The translations under genes were made by a program, and so were the position numbers. This document shows positions 14,861 through 21,360 of a stretch of 21,360 nucleotides of DNA, piece after piece. The first letter of the stretch is position 1, and each line of letters starts with the position of its first letter. The notes beneath the pieces are model-generated. The model was given only the letters and a program-made list of their open reading frames with translations, was not told the DNA's origin and did no database searches. The DNA is from CAZLGC01 sp964559275 (GTDB lineage: Bacteria > Patescibacteriota > CALEFQ01). The stretch is from contig CAZLGC010000014.1 in the NCBI GenBank assembly GCA_964559275.1, forward strand, positions 1 through 21,360, written 5' to 3'.

Positions 14861-16183
14861 ATGAAAGACTCTATCCGAAAAATTATTCCCGACTGGGCAA
14901 TTTCTGCCTACCACTGGCTGTGGGCGGCTTTAGGGACCTTGGTTTATGGTTTCCCTTCGGAGAAGCTTATAGTCATTGGCATCACCGGGACTGATGGAAA
15001 GACAACTACTGCCAATTTGGCCGCCAAGATCCTGGAAGCCACCGGCCGGAAGGTCGGGATGACCACCACCATCAATTTCAAGATCGGAAATCAGGAGTGG
15101 GAGAATTTGACGAAGCAGGGAATGCAGGGTCGGTTCAAGAATCAGCAACTGTTGCGGCGGATGGTGCAGGCCGGATGCCGTTACGCTGTTATCGAGACGA
15201 CCTCAGAAGGCATCAAGCAGTTTCGTCACGTGGGTATCAATTACGATGTGGCTGTTTTTACAAATCTTACTCCCGAGCATATCGAAGCTCATGGGACATT
15301 TGAAAAATACAAGCAAGCTAAGGGCGAACTTTTTAGAAAAACGGCCAAGAGCTGCAAAATAGGTGTGAACAAATGTACTATCGTCAACGGTGATGACAAG
15401 AACAGTGGCTATTTTCTGAGTTTTGATTGTGAAAGGAACATTGTCTACGGAATCGATGGCCATTGCCCGGAAGGTCTGCCTTATCTGCAGGCCAAAGATA
15501 TCAAACTGACTCCGCAAGGGACTTCCTTCACGTTGTCTTATGTTACTAGCTCAGCTCCTATTGAGACCCGTGAGATAGAAAGCAACCTGGTCGGTCGCTT
15601 CAATGTCTATAACCTGTTGGCCGCTATTGCTATCGGGCTTAGTCAGGGCTTGTCATTAGCAAAAATCCAGGAAGTAATCCCGGAAATTGAACCGGTCGCT
15701 GGCCGCATGGAATTAGTTGACGGCGGGCAACCATTCACTGTAATAGTTGACTACGCTCATGCTCCCAATGCTCTGGGAAATGTATATCAAACAGTGAAGC
15801 CATTCCTTAAGGGTAAGCTGTGGTCCGTACTCGGATCCCAAGGCGGTGGGCGCGACAAACGCAAGCGTCCGATCCTGGGCCAGCTTGCCGGCAAATACGC
15901 CGATTACGTCGTCGTCACCAACGAGGATCCCTATGATGAAGATCCACGGAAAATTATTGATGATGTCTTTGCCGGAGCCGTTAAAATCGGTAAGAAAGAA
16001 AAAGAAAACGCCTGGCGCATTCTTGACCGACGCCAAGCCCTGAAGTTTGTCCTTGATAATGCCTCTCCCGATGACATTGTTCTTGTGACGGGCAAAGGCG
16101 CGGAAAAGATTATGATGGGACCGAGAGGTAAGAAGATTAAGTGGAATGACCCTGATGAAATCCGCCGAATTTTACCCAAGTAA
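14861..16183 (+). CDS. murE: MurE-like Mur ligase (UDP-MurNAc-tripeptide synthetase type) with short N-terminus
   Basis: 440 residues from ATG 14861, 8 nt after the FemAB-like stop. ATP-binding loop GTDGKTTT (43-50, Lys47); TNLTPEHIEAHGTFEKYKQAK with Lys154 where MurE has its carbamylated lysine; VAGRMELV; VDYAHAPNAL; GSQGGGRDKRKRPILG. MurE adds the third stem-peptide residue in the cytoplasm. Only ~35 residues precede the ATP-binding domain, so the usual N-terminal UDP-binding domain is nearly missing. The segment that sets amino-acid choice reads NEDPYDEDP (354-362), not the DNPR of diaminopimelate enzymes. ETTSEG (112-117) replaces the usual E-V-S-S-H. It could be MurE or a MurE-derived ligase with another substrate. 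Confidence 0.82.
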   Translation: MKDSIRKIIPDWAISAYHWLWAALGTLVYGFPSEKLIVIGITGTDGKTTTANLAAKILEATGRKVGMTTTINFKIGNQEWENLTKQGMQGRFKNQQLLRRMVQAGCRYAVIETTSEGIKQFRHVGINYDVAVFTNLTPEHIEAHGTFEKYKQAKGELFRKTAKSCKIGVNKCTIVNGDDKNSGYFLSFDCERNIVYGIDGHCPEGLPYLQAKDIKLTPQGTSFTLSYVTSSAPIETREIESNLVGRFNVYNLLAAIAIGLSQGLSLAKIQEVIPEIEPVAGRMELVDGGQPFTVIVDYAHAPNALGNVYQTVKPFLKGKLWSVLGSQGGGRDKRKRPILGQLAGKYADYVVVTNEDPYDEDPRKIIDDVFAGAVKIGKKEKENAWRILDRRQALKFVLDNASPDDIVLVTGKGAEKIMMGPRGKKIKWNDPDEIRRILPK

Positions 16184-16193
16184 TTTTGGTTAT

Positions 16194-17222
16194 ATGTTAA
16201 GACGTTTTTCCCACAATGAAGAGTCGATACCTATTCCCGACACAGAATCGAAGCCGATAGAAATAAAAGGCAAGATTTCCGATAAAGCCAAGAATTTAGT
16301 CAAAGATCATCTTGAAGGCCGTCGTTCCGGCCGGAAAAAGTCGGAGTTAATGGAAGGGGTAGAGAAGGTGGAAATAGATAAAAATGAAATCCAGCGTCGG
16401 TCTATCGAAATGGCTAACAAATACTTAGCCAAAAAGAAAGCCGAGCTCGGTTTGCGACACCAGGATATTGACGAATCACGGATTCACCTAATTAGCGATA
16501 AAGACGCAGATGCTCTCGGGATAGAAACATCTTTCTATGACGGTCAAGAGGGTAATTTATTTATAAAACTGGACAGGGATGATCTGCCGGAAATCTGGAT
16601 TGCTCAAATTATATTCCATGAAATGGTGCATGCATCCGCTTATGAGTCATTTTATGTGGATCAATCGGGCCAGACTTTGACACCACACCAGCATAGAGTA
16701 GGGCTAAAAACCCGCTCCAGGCAAGGCGACCAACGTTTCCTGTTGACGGGGCTGGACGAAGCGGTAACCGAAGATCTTTGCCATGAATATTTCGATGATG
16801 TTCTGGTGCGTTCACGGATGTTCAGAAATGAAGTTAAAGCTCACTCCAAACTTGCCAAGAAACTTGGTGCGGAACAAATTGATATTGAACCTGGCCGGCA
16901 ATTTTTTCTCTTTCCGCGGAAGGGCCGCGGGGAATATACCATACTTAAGGGTGACTATCCGGGACCAATCAAGGTGCAGCGATTAATTGAGTCGGAGGTT
17001 TCCCGCACTCAGCCCAAAGAATACCCGGCTCCGGATGACGTCACAAAGTTGCTGCGCCGGGCGGTGTTCAAGGGACATCTGGTAGATCTGGGGCATGCCC
17101 TGACTAAAGCTTTCGGGAAAGACGGATTTGAGATGATAACAAAGATGCAAAATACTGAGGATAGTGCCAGGGATACGCTTGCATTGCTGAAGAAGAAAAA
17201 GGAATTTGGGGGCCTTAAATAA
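16194..17222 (+). CDS. Hypothetical protein with HExxH metallopeptidase motif
   Basis: 342 residues if started at ATG 16194, 10 nt after the MurE-like stop; an earlier in-frame ATG at 16146 would overlap that gene by 38 nt. No named family recognised. The first ~85 residues are charged and probably helical. Then IIFHEMVHASAY contains HEMVH (142-146), and GLDEAVTEDL (from ~186) supplies Glu189 and Glu193 as possible third zinc ligand, a gluzincin-like spacing. A Lys/Arg-rich C-terminal half follows. No signal peptide or membrane segment is visible, so it may act in the cytoplasm. Last gene of the ruvA operon before a terminator. It is most likely a zinc-dependent peptidase; the substrate is unknown. 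Confidence 0.7.
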   Translation: MLRRFSHNEESIPIPDTESKPIEIKGKISDKAKNLVKDHLEGRRSGRKKSELMEGVEKVEIDKNEIQRRSIEMANKYLAKKKAELGLRHQDIDESRIHLISDKDADALGIETSFYDGQEGNLFIKLDRDDLPEIWIAQIIFHEMVHASAYESFYVDQSGQTLTPHQHRVGLKTRSRQGDQRFLLTGLDEAVTEDLCHEYFDDVLVRSRMFRNEVKAHSKLAKKLGAEQIDIEPGRQFFLFPRKGRGEYTILKGDYPGPIKVQRLIESEVSRTQPKEYPAPDDVTKLLRRAVFKGHLVDLGHALTKAFGKDGFEMITKMQNTEDSARDTLALLKKKKEFGGLK

Positions 17223-17252
17223 AAAAACACCCCGCAACAACGGTGTGTTTTT
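17223..17252. terminator. Bidirectional terminator between the HExxH gene and the DUF212 gene
   Basis: AAAAACAC (17223-17230) pairs with GTGTTTTT (17245-17252). After one C/T mismatch, an inner CCG/CGG stem follows with a CAACAA loop. It starts right after the stop at 17222 and ends 5 nt before the convergent stop codon at 17258. Confidence 0.82.
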
Positions 17253-17257
17253 ATATC

Positions 17258-17701
17258 CTACACAAATAACCACCACAATACTGCTGTAAGGCCGATTCCG
17301 ATTAAGGCGCCGACCATAACCTCCGGTAGAGTATGGCCTAGGCGTTCGCCCAGGAAGGGGTATTTCTTTTCCTCAACACCGTCGGCTTCTTTTATCATTC
17401 GATTCAGAACGCGGCTGTGTTCACTAAGATGCATTCTCAGGCCCAGGGCATCGCGTATAATCAAAAGAGCCATCACAACTGTAATCATAAATGGAACCGA
17501 GTTGAATCCGGCAACCAGTCCGGCCAAAGTTGCCATTGAAGTCGTGAAAGCGGTGTGAGCGGAAGGCATGCCGCCATAGGCGGCGATGGCGCGGATGCCC
17601 TTGGCGCCGCCCAAGGAGCGGGTGGCGATTTTCAGTCCTTGCGCCACAGCAAAAACAATAATCGGTATGATTACAATGTTAAAGGGAAATGGCCAGGGCA
17701 T
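17258..17701 (-). CDS. Divergent PAP2 family membrane protein (DUF212)
   Basis: 147 residues. It has the DUF212/YuiD pattern: a hydrophobic N-terminus, GGMPSAHT (43-50), a second hydrophobic stretch, RDALGLR (83-89), and GHTLPEVMVGALIG (from 122) followed by a final membrane segment. The SAH and GHT motifs echo the acid phosphatase/PAP2 active site, so a lipid phosphatase such as undecaprenyl-pyrophosphate phosphatase is plausible but unproven for this family. Convergent with the HExxH gene and divergent from the THUMP gene. No Shine-Dalgarno precedes the ATG. Confidence 0.88.
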   Translation of the reverse strand: MPWPFPFNIVIIPIIVFAVAQGLKIATRSLGGAKGIRAIAAYGGMPSAHTAFTTSMATLAGLVAGFNSVPFMITVVMALLIIRDALGLRMHLSEHSRVLNRMIKEADGVEEKKYPFLGERLGHTLPEVMVGALIGIGLTAVLWWLFV

Positions 17702-17742
17702 TTGTAACTGTTAATAACTGAAACTGAAATTTCACTGATATA

Positions 17743-17748
17743 ATTATA
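17743..17748 (-). promoter_or_regulatory. Extended -10 promoter of the DUF212 gene
   Basis: The minus strand reads TGC then TATAAT, a perfect extended -10. No good -35 lies at 16-18 nt. The leader would be about 35 nt and contains CAGTT repeats but no Shine-Dalgarno. Confidence 0.6.
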
Positions 17749-17760
17749 GCAGATTTCTCT

Positions 17761-17788
17761 TTGTAAATCACCCCCGGACTGGTAAAGT
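17761..17788 (+). promoter_or_regulatory. Promoter of the THUMP methyltransferase gene, predicted leaderless
   Basis: TTGTAA (17761-17766), 16-nt spacer, TAAAGT (17783-17788) with TGG before it. The -10 ends 6 nt before ATG 17795, the same geometry as polA and ruvA. Confidence 0.55.
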
Positions 17789-17794
17789 AAAGAT

Positions 17795-18826
17795 ATGTTG
17801 CTTCTAACCTGCGTAAAAGGCCTGGAGGATATCGTAACAGCGGAAATTAAGCAAAAGCTGTCTGATTTTGAAATTGTTAGGCAGGAAAAAGGTTTTTTGC
17901 TGCTAAATTATAACGGTCACCCCCGTCGGTTACTGGATCTGCGCTCGGTGGAGGATATTTTTTATGTAATTTTTGACCAGGATGGCTTCGAGAAAAGTCG
18001 TTCCACCCTGACCGCGATCAAAGAATTAGTCCAAAAAAACTCCTTTGACGACGCTCTTAGTTATCACGCCCAGATTTACAGCAAACCCAAACATACCAAT
18101 TTCCAAGTGTTTGCGCACCTATATGGCCGCTGGAATTTCCGGCGCGCTGACCTGGAACAGACAGTCAGTAAAGCTATTGACCAAAAATTTCGCCGCTGGA
18201 AGCCGGTCCGGGGCAAAGCTAAGCTGGAGTTCGATATCCGTCTTTTCAAAACCGGCCAAACGTATTTGTCTCTGCGCCTCACTGACAAATACTTCAGCAA
18301 TCGCAAATACAAACAGGCCGATATTCCTGGCTCCCTAAAGCCGACCGTGGCTTACGCATTGGTTGAACTAAGTAAGCCCAACGAAGGTGATATATTTCTC
18401 GACCCTTTCTGTGGTGCCGGGACAATTCTGGCAGAAAGAGCACGGGTTGCACCAGCCAATAAAATAATCGGCAGTGACACCAGCGAACAAGCCCGGGCGG
18501 CGGCTGCGATCAACACTGGCGACCGCAACAATGTTGAGATTAAAGACTGGGATGCGCTCCAAATCCCGCTTTCGGAATCATCGGTAAATGTCATTGTTAC
18601 CAATCCGCCCTTTGGTAAGAAAATTGACAAAGACCCCGTGCTGCTCCCGCGTTTTCTGGCTGAAGCTGACCGTTTGTTGTCGCCAGGCGGCCGCCTGATA
18701 CTACTTAATTCTGATATCAGTTGCGTCGAAGCGAATATTCCAAAAGAGCTTCGTTCGGATAAAAGTAAGGATATTGTTCTGCTGGGGGAGCCAGCCCGGA
18801 TTTGGCTTTTCACAAAAAACAAATGA
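17795..18826 (+). CDS. THUMP-domain class I RNA methyltransferase (Trm14/RlmL-N-like)
   Basis: 343 residues. The N-terminal ~165 residues fit a ferredoxin-like plus THUMP RNA-binding module (VKGLEDIVTAEI; later FDIRLFKTGQTYLSLRLTDK). The Rossmann methyltransferase domain has the SAM-binding motif DPFCGAGT (203-210), an acidic residue after strand 2 (IIGSDTS), and catalytic motif NPPFG (270-274), typical of N2-guanine or N6-adenine RNA methyltransferases. Relatives methylate guanosine 6 of tRNA (Trm14/TrmN) or 23S rRNA (RlmL). The short single-domain form favours tRNA, but the target is not certain. It overlaps the following glycosyltransferase gene by 4 nt (ATGA). No Shine-Dalgarno. Confidence 0.88.
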   Translation: MLLLTCVKGLEDIVTAEIKQKLSDFEIVRQEKGFLLLNYNGHPRRLLDLRSVEDIFYVIFDQDGFEKSRSTLTAIKELVQKNSFDDALSYHAQIYSKPKHTNFQVFAHLYGRWNFRRADLEQTVSKAIDQKFRRWKPVRGKAKLEFDIRLFKTGQTYLSLRLTDKYFSNRKYKQADIPGSLKPTVAYALVELSKPNEGDIFLDPFCGAGTILAERARVAPANKIIGSDTSEQARAAAAINTGDRNNVEIKDWDALQIPLSESSVNVIVTNPPFGKKIDKDPVLLPRFLAEADRLLSPGGRLILLNSDISCVEANIPKELRSDKSKDIVLLGEPARIWLFTKNK

Positions 18827-19491
18827 AAACAGTTGCCATCGTCCCGGGATATAATCCCGGGCACAAAGCGAGAGACGTTCTGGAGAAAATAAAGCGGTAT
18901 GTTACCGCTATAGTTTACATTGATGATGGCAGCACCGATAATAGTCTTAAATTGGTAAAACAGGTTCCTGGCATCCGGGTCCTGACGCATTCGGAAAACA
19001 AAGGTAAGGGCTGGGCTCTCAAGACTGGAATTGACTATGTTTTAAGAAATAAACCGGCCGATTTCGCAGTTTTCATAGATAGTGATGGCCAACACAATCC
19101 GGCTGACATAATGAAGCTCCAAAAAGCCCAGGGAAAATCTGATGCGGACATCATTATCGGTGGTCGGATGAGCGACCGGCGTGATATGCCGGCTCTGCGC
19201 CAATTTTCAAACAAATTATCATCTTCTCTGATTTCGCTGGCGGCGCGGCAGCGTATTTCCGATTCCCAGTCCGGCTTTCGCTTAGTGCGCCGGGAAGTAT
19301 TGGAAGAAATTCCCTGGCACCCGGGGCGCTATGAAGCGGAGACCGATTTCATTATCCGGGCGGCTCGTCAGAAATTCCGGATTGTCACCACCAAAATTGA
19401 GACTATCTACAGCGATGATATCAAAAGCTACTACAATAATTTTAAAGACACCCTCAGAATAGCGGGTGTCATCGCCAAGCGAATTTGGTAG
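18823..19491 (+). CDS. Family 2 glycosyltransferase (DPM1/DPG-synthase-like)
   Basis: 222 residues from ATG 18823, which overlaps the upstream stop (ATGA). Starting at MKTVAIVPGYN gives the normal GT2 opening; the frame upstream lies in the methyltransferase. Motifs: DDGS (34-37) for the nucleotide, ENKGKGWALKTGI, DSDGQ (86-90) for metal binding, and SQSGFR (148-153). The C-terminus EAETDFIIRA fits polyprenol-phosphate sugar transferases. There are no membrane segments, so it is a soluble or peripheral cytoplasmic enzyme. It probably loads a sugar onto a polyprenol phosphate for envelope glycans; the sugar is unknown. The next gene, on the opposite strand, is an LPG-synthase-type membrane protein, a pairing that fits lipid-linked sugar handling. 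Confidence 0.88.
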   Translation: MKTVAIVPGYNPGHKARDVLEKIKRYVTAIVYIDDGSTDNSLKLVKQVPGIRVLTHSENKGKGWALKTGIDYVLRNKPADFAVFIDSDGQHNPADIMKLQKAQGKSDADIIIGGRMSDRRDMPALRQFSNKLSSSLISLAARQRISDSQSGFRLVRREVLEEIPWHPGRYEAETDFIIRAARQKFRIVTTKIETIYSDDIKSYYNNFKDTLRIAGVIAKRIW

Positions 19492-19500
19492 TCTTTATCT

Positions 19501-19527
19501 AAACTCAGCCCTCTCCGGAAGGAGTTT
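19501..19527 (+). terminator. Terminator after the glycosyltransferase gene
   Basis: AAACTC (19501-19506) pairs with GAGTTT (19522-19527), with further CTCTCC/GGAG pairing possible inside, followed by a run of seven T on the plus strand. The hairpin overlaps the last codons and stop of the convergent gene at 19505. Minus-strand strength is weak. Confidence 0.65.
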
Positions 19528-20638
19528 TTTTATTGTCGCCATTTTTGAAAATATGGTTGATATTATCAAGCGGGGTTTTGTTCAGGTTGTTTTGGTTTAT
19601 CGGAACCAGATCTTCTACTTTCTTACGCAGGCCCTTGCCATTCACGACCGCTTCCCTGATCGTAAGTCCGTAGTATGGTAACATGAACAGCCCGGGCAGG
19701 ATGGCAAAGACGTTGGCAATGCGCATTATCAAACTGAACACCAAGCCAAAACCAGCGCCTAGGCCCTCAATGGCGAAAACGGCCATACCACCGGCTTCGT
19801 ATGTTCCCAGCATCGCCGGCGTTGGTATCAAGGTTACCAAGTTGGTGAACATATACAGCAGCAAAACACCGCTTAGAGTCGGTTTGTATCCCATGAAGTA
19901 TAGAACCAGTATGAGCTGTCCTACCATGATGGCGGTAGAAAGGGTCGCATAGCCCATCGAGATCCAAAAAGGCTTGCCGTGGGAGGTCAGGAAATTGGTG
20001 GTGCAGCGGTCAATGTTTTGGATAACTCGGGCGGCTTTAGGTTTCTTCACAATTTTTAGATTCTTCAAGTGCAGAAAGCGGATCATGAATTGAAGAAAAC
20101 CCTCTCCGGAAATTGATTTGGCAAAGTAGGCCCAGAGAACAAACAGGAAGAACGCCATCAGACCGATCAGGATAAACCTGGTTATCCAAGACATATCGAC
20201 TGTCGCGAGACCGAGAACGACACCGGCGAGAATAACCAACAGCGCCATTATCTGTCTAGTTACCCGTTCCAAAATTACGGCTGTAGTTGCAGCTGAGATC
20301 GGAACGTGATTTCGTTTATACATTAGGTAAACCTGCACTGGCTCGCCGCCAGTGTAGGGAACCGGCGTAACGTATCCGACTGAGAAGGCAATACATACAA
20401 GAGGGTACATTTTCTTGAAAGAAATCCGGTGCCCGAAAGCTTTCAAGATTACCATCGTGGAGCGACTGATGAAAATCAGCCAAATGAAAAAAGATACCAC
20501 CAAAATCACAAACTGCCACCAGGTGAACATGGTGAAAGCCTCTTTGATTTTGTCCCAACCGATGCTTTGTACCAAAAATACAAACAGCGCTACGCCGATA
20601 ATGGTCAGGATTAAAAAGAAGATGTTCCTTTTTTTCAT
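19505..20638 (-). CDS. Lysylphosphatidylglycerol synthase TM-region / UPF0104 family membrane protein
   Basis: 377 residues with about eight hydrophobic segments beginning at residue 5. Signature blocks: a Gly/Pro-rich PVPYTGGEPVQVYLMYKR (93-109) and LVTLIPTPAMLGTYEAGG (268-284), which match the membrane region of MprF and the AglD-type family. In MprF this region flips lipids. Stand-alone members are often next to polyprenol glycosyltransferases, as here, and are suspected flippases or sugar transferases. The soluble aminoacyl-transferase domain of MprF is absent. The C-terminus is a charged cytoplasmic tail. No Shine-Dalgarno before the ATG and no convincing promoter was found in the 83 bp before the gene. 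Confidence 0.85.
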   Translation of the reverse strand: MKKRNIFFLILTIIGVALFVFLVQSIGWDKIKEAFTMFTWWQFVILVVSFFIWLIFISRSTMVILKAFGHRISFKKMYPLVCIAFSVGYVTPVPYTGGEPVQVYLMYKRNHVPISAATTAVILERVTRQIMALLVILAGVVLGLATVDMSWITRFILIGLMAFFLFVLWAYFAKSISGEGFLQFMIRFLHLKNLKIVKKPKAARVIQNIDRCTTNFLTSHGKPFWISMGYATLSTAIMVGQLILVLYFMGYKPTLSGVLLLYMFTNLVTLIPTPAMLGTYEAGGMAVFAIEGLGAGFGLVFSLIMRIANVFAILPGLFMLPYYGLTIREAVVNGKGLRKKVEDLVPINQNNLNKTPLDNINHIFKNGDNKKTPSGEG

Positions 20639-20678
20639 TACAACTAAAACAAAAGAGCTTTTAAAACCCGTTTTTTAA

Positions 20679-20687
20679 TGATAGAAT
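20679..20687 (+). promoter_or_regulatory. Possible extended -10 promoter of tsaB
   Basis: TGA then TAGAAT (20682-20687), with only a weak TTTTAA at -35 distance. It would give a leader of about 28 nt without a Shine-Dalgarno. Confidence 0.35.
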
Positions 20688-20721
20688 AAACCTGACAAAA
20701 TGTAAATCACAAGATATTTTT

Positions 20722-21360
20722 ATGTATTTGGTTATTGATACCAGTGGAGACAAAGCGCTGGTGGCGCTGGGGGACAGCAAAGGCGTCATTTCCTTCGGAG
20801 AATGGCCGAATGGCCAGGATCTTTCCCGTAAATTGCAGCCGGAAATTGACAAATTGCTACGGATCTCGAGTCATAAGCCGCAGACGGTTTTTTGTGTCAC
20901 CGGTCCGGGTTCTTTTACCAGTATTCGTATTGGGGTGGCCAGTGCCAATGCTATGGCCTACGCCTGGCAGGTGCCGGTAGTCGGCCTGACCCGATTCGAA
21001 ATATACGAATCAGCTGATTTCGATAAGCCCTATGTGATTTTGTTGGAGAATATCAGAGACTTGTTCTATGCTAAGATTTGTAGGGATGAAGACTGCGAAT
21101 ATTTTGTTGGTGAGCTGTCCAAGCTATCAGAGAAGGCCGCCGGGGCTGCTGTCGGAGGGGAATATCTGTCTTCCCAAAAGGAAATCGGTGAAAATTTTGG
21201 GCAGACGAGTTTTCTGGGGGACGGCAAGGTGATCGAAAATAAGGAACGGGCCGAGATAATTTTACGCTCCGGAGAAAGAATATTGAAGGAACTTGGTCCC
21301 AAAAATTTTACCCTACCGGTCACACCGCTCTATATCAACCGCCCCAACATTACTAAGCCG
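20722..21360 (+). CDS. tsaB: tRNA threonylcarbamoyladenosine biosynthesis protein TsaB (open at window end)
   Basis: 213 codons without a stop from ATG 20722 to the last base, so the 3' end lies just outside. The start MYLVIDTSGDKALVALG is the ASKHA-fold opening of TsaB. GPGSFTSIRIGVASANAMAYA matches the family motif GPGSFTGLR-G-A with Ser replacing the second Gly. VPVVGLTRFE follows, and the final residues PLYINRPN match the usual TsaB C-terminus, so only a few residues should be missing. With TsaD and TsaE it forms t6A37 on ANN-decoding tRNAs, using the product of TsaC. TsaB itself is the non-catalytic partner of TsaD. No Shine-Dalgarno. tsaB is often followed by rimI or tsaD. Confidence 0.92.
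   Translation, partial: MYLVIDTSGDKALVALGDSKGVISFGEWPNGQDLSRKLQPEIDKLLRISSHKPQTVFCVTGPGSFTSIRIGVASANAMAYAWQVPVVGLTRFEIYESADFDKPYVILLENIRDLFYAKICRDEDCEYFVGELSKLSEKAAGAAVGGEYLSSQKEIGENFGQTSFLGDGKVIENKERAEIILRSGERILKELGPKNFTLPVTPLYINRPNITKP

Noticed and set aside
18802..18822. Upstream start for the GT2 gene
   Set aside because: The first residues come from the methyltransferase 3' end; the ATGA overlap at 18823 gives a normal GT2 N-terminus.
19447..19470. GACACCC/GGGTGTC inverted repeat
   Set aside because: It lies inside the GT2 coding region, has no T-run and is upstream of a better terminator; probably incidental.
1..21360. CRISPR arrays, tRNA or rRNA genes, insertion sequences, toxin-antitoxin pairs, attachment sites
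   Set aside because: No spaced direct repeats, cloverleaf segments, transposase motifs or flanking target duplications were seen by eye.

Overview
The window reads like a chromosomal segment of a Candidate Phyla Radiation (Patescibacteria) bacterium. The evidence is protein style, not a database search. It has an S74-chaperone protein with a C-terminal beta domain that I associate with CPR surface proteins. It also has an O-antigen-ligase/TPR membrane protein, a MurE-like ligase with a short N-terminus, a FemAB-like transferase, and compact operons with 1-4 nt overlaps. TGA is used as a stop (for example by ruvA and the THUMP methyltransferase), so this is not a UGA=Gly lineage such as Gracilibacteria. 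Hand-counted GC is about 43-47% in sampled core genes.

Layout. 1-680: 3' part of an S74-type surface protein. 736-2331 (-): membrane-anchored SGNH hydrolase, convergent with it across a shared hairpin terminator. 2496-5186 (+): large Wzy/O-antigen-ligase-like protein with TPRs. 5277-9431 (+): polA, a small mannose-6-phosphate-isomerase-type cupin, and holA. 9470-12713 (-): rpsT, truB and uvrB, transcribed in the order uvrB-truB-rpsT. 12830-13195 (+): a degenerate receiver-like small protein, divergent from uvrB. 13288-17222 (+): an apparent operon of ruvA, a FemAB-like transferase, a MurE-like ligase and a HExxH protein. 17258-17701 (-): divergent PAP2 (DUF212) membrane protein. 17795-19491 (+): THUMP methyltransferase and GT2 glycosyltransferase. 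19505-20638 (-): LPG-synthase-type membrane protein. 20722-end (+): tsaB, open at the window edge.

Functionally, the segment mixes replication and repair (polA, holA, uvrB, ruvA), RNA modification and translation (truB, rpsT, THUMP methyltransferase, tsaB) and cell envelope construction (FemAB, MurE, Wzy-like protein, GT2, LPG-synthase-like protein, SGNH hydrolase). No tRNA, rRNA, CRISPR array or insertion sequence was recognised. No gene-free gap exceeds about 170 bp.

The most interesting pattern is a split in how genes are started. Three genes (SGNH hydrolase, cupin, receiver-like protein) each have a strong AGGAGG-type Shine-Dalgarno 5-6 nt before the start. Each also has a TTGACA promoter box about 30-40 nt upstream of the start, and two of the three use GTG or TTG. 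Their GC is higher than that of the sampled core genes, though only modestly for the cupin. None of the other fifteen genes with a visible start has a recognisable Shine-Dalgarno, and all start with ATG. Several of these (polA, ruvA, THUMP methyltransferase) have a -10 box only 6-7 nt before the ATG, which predicts leaderless mRNAs.
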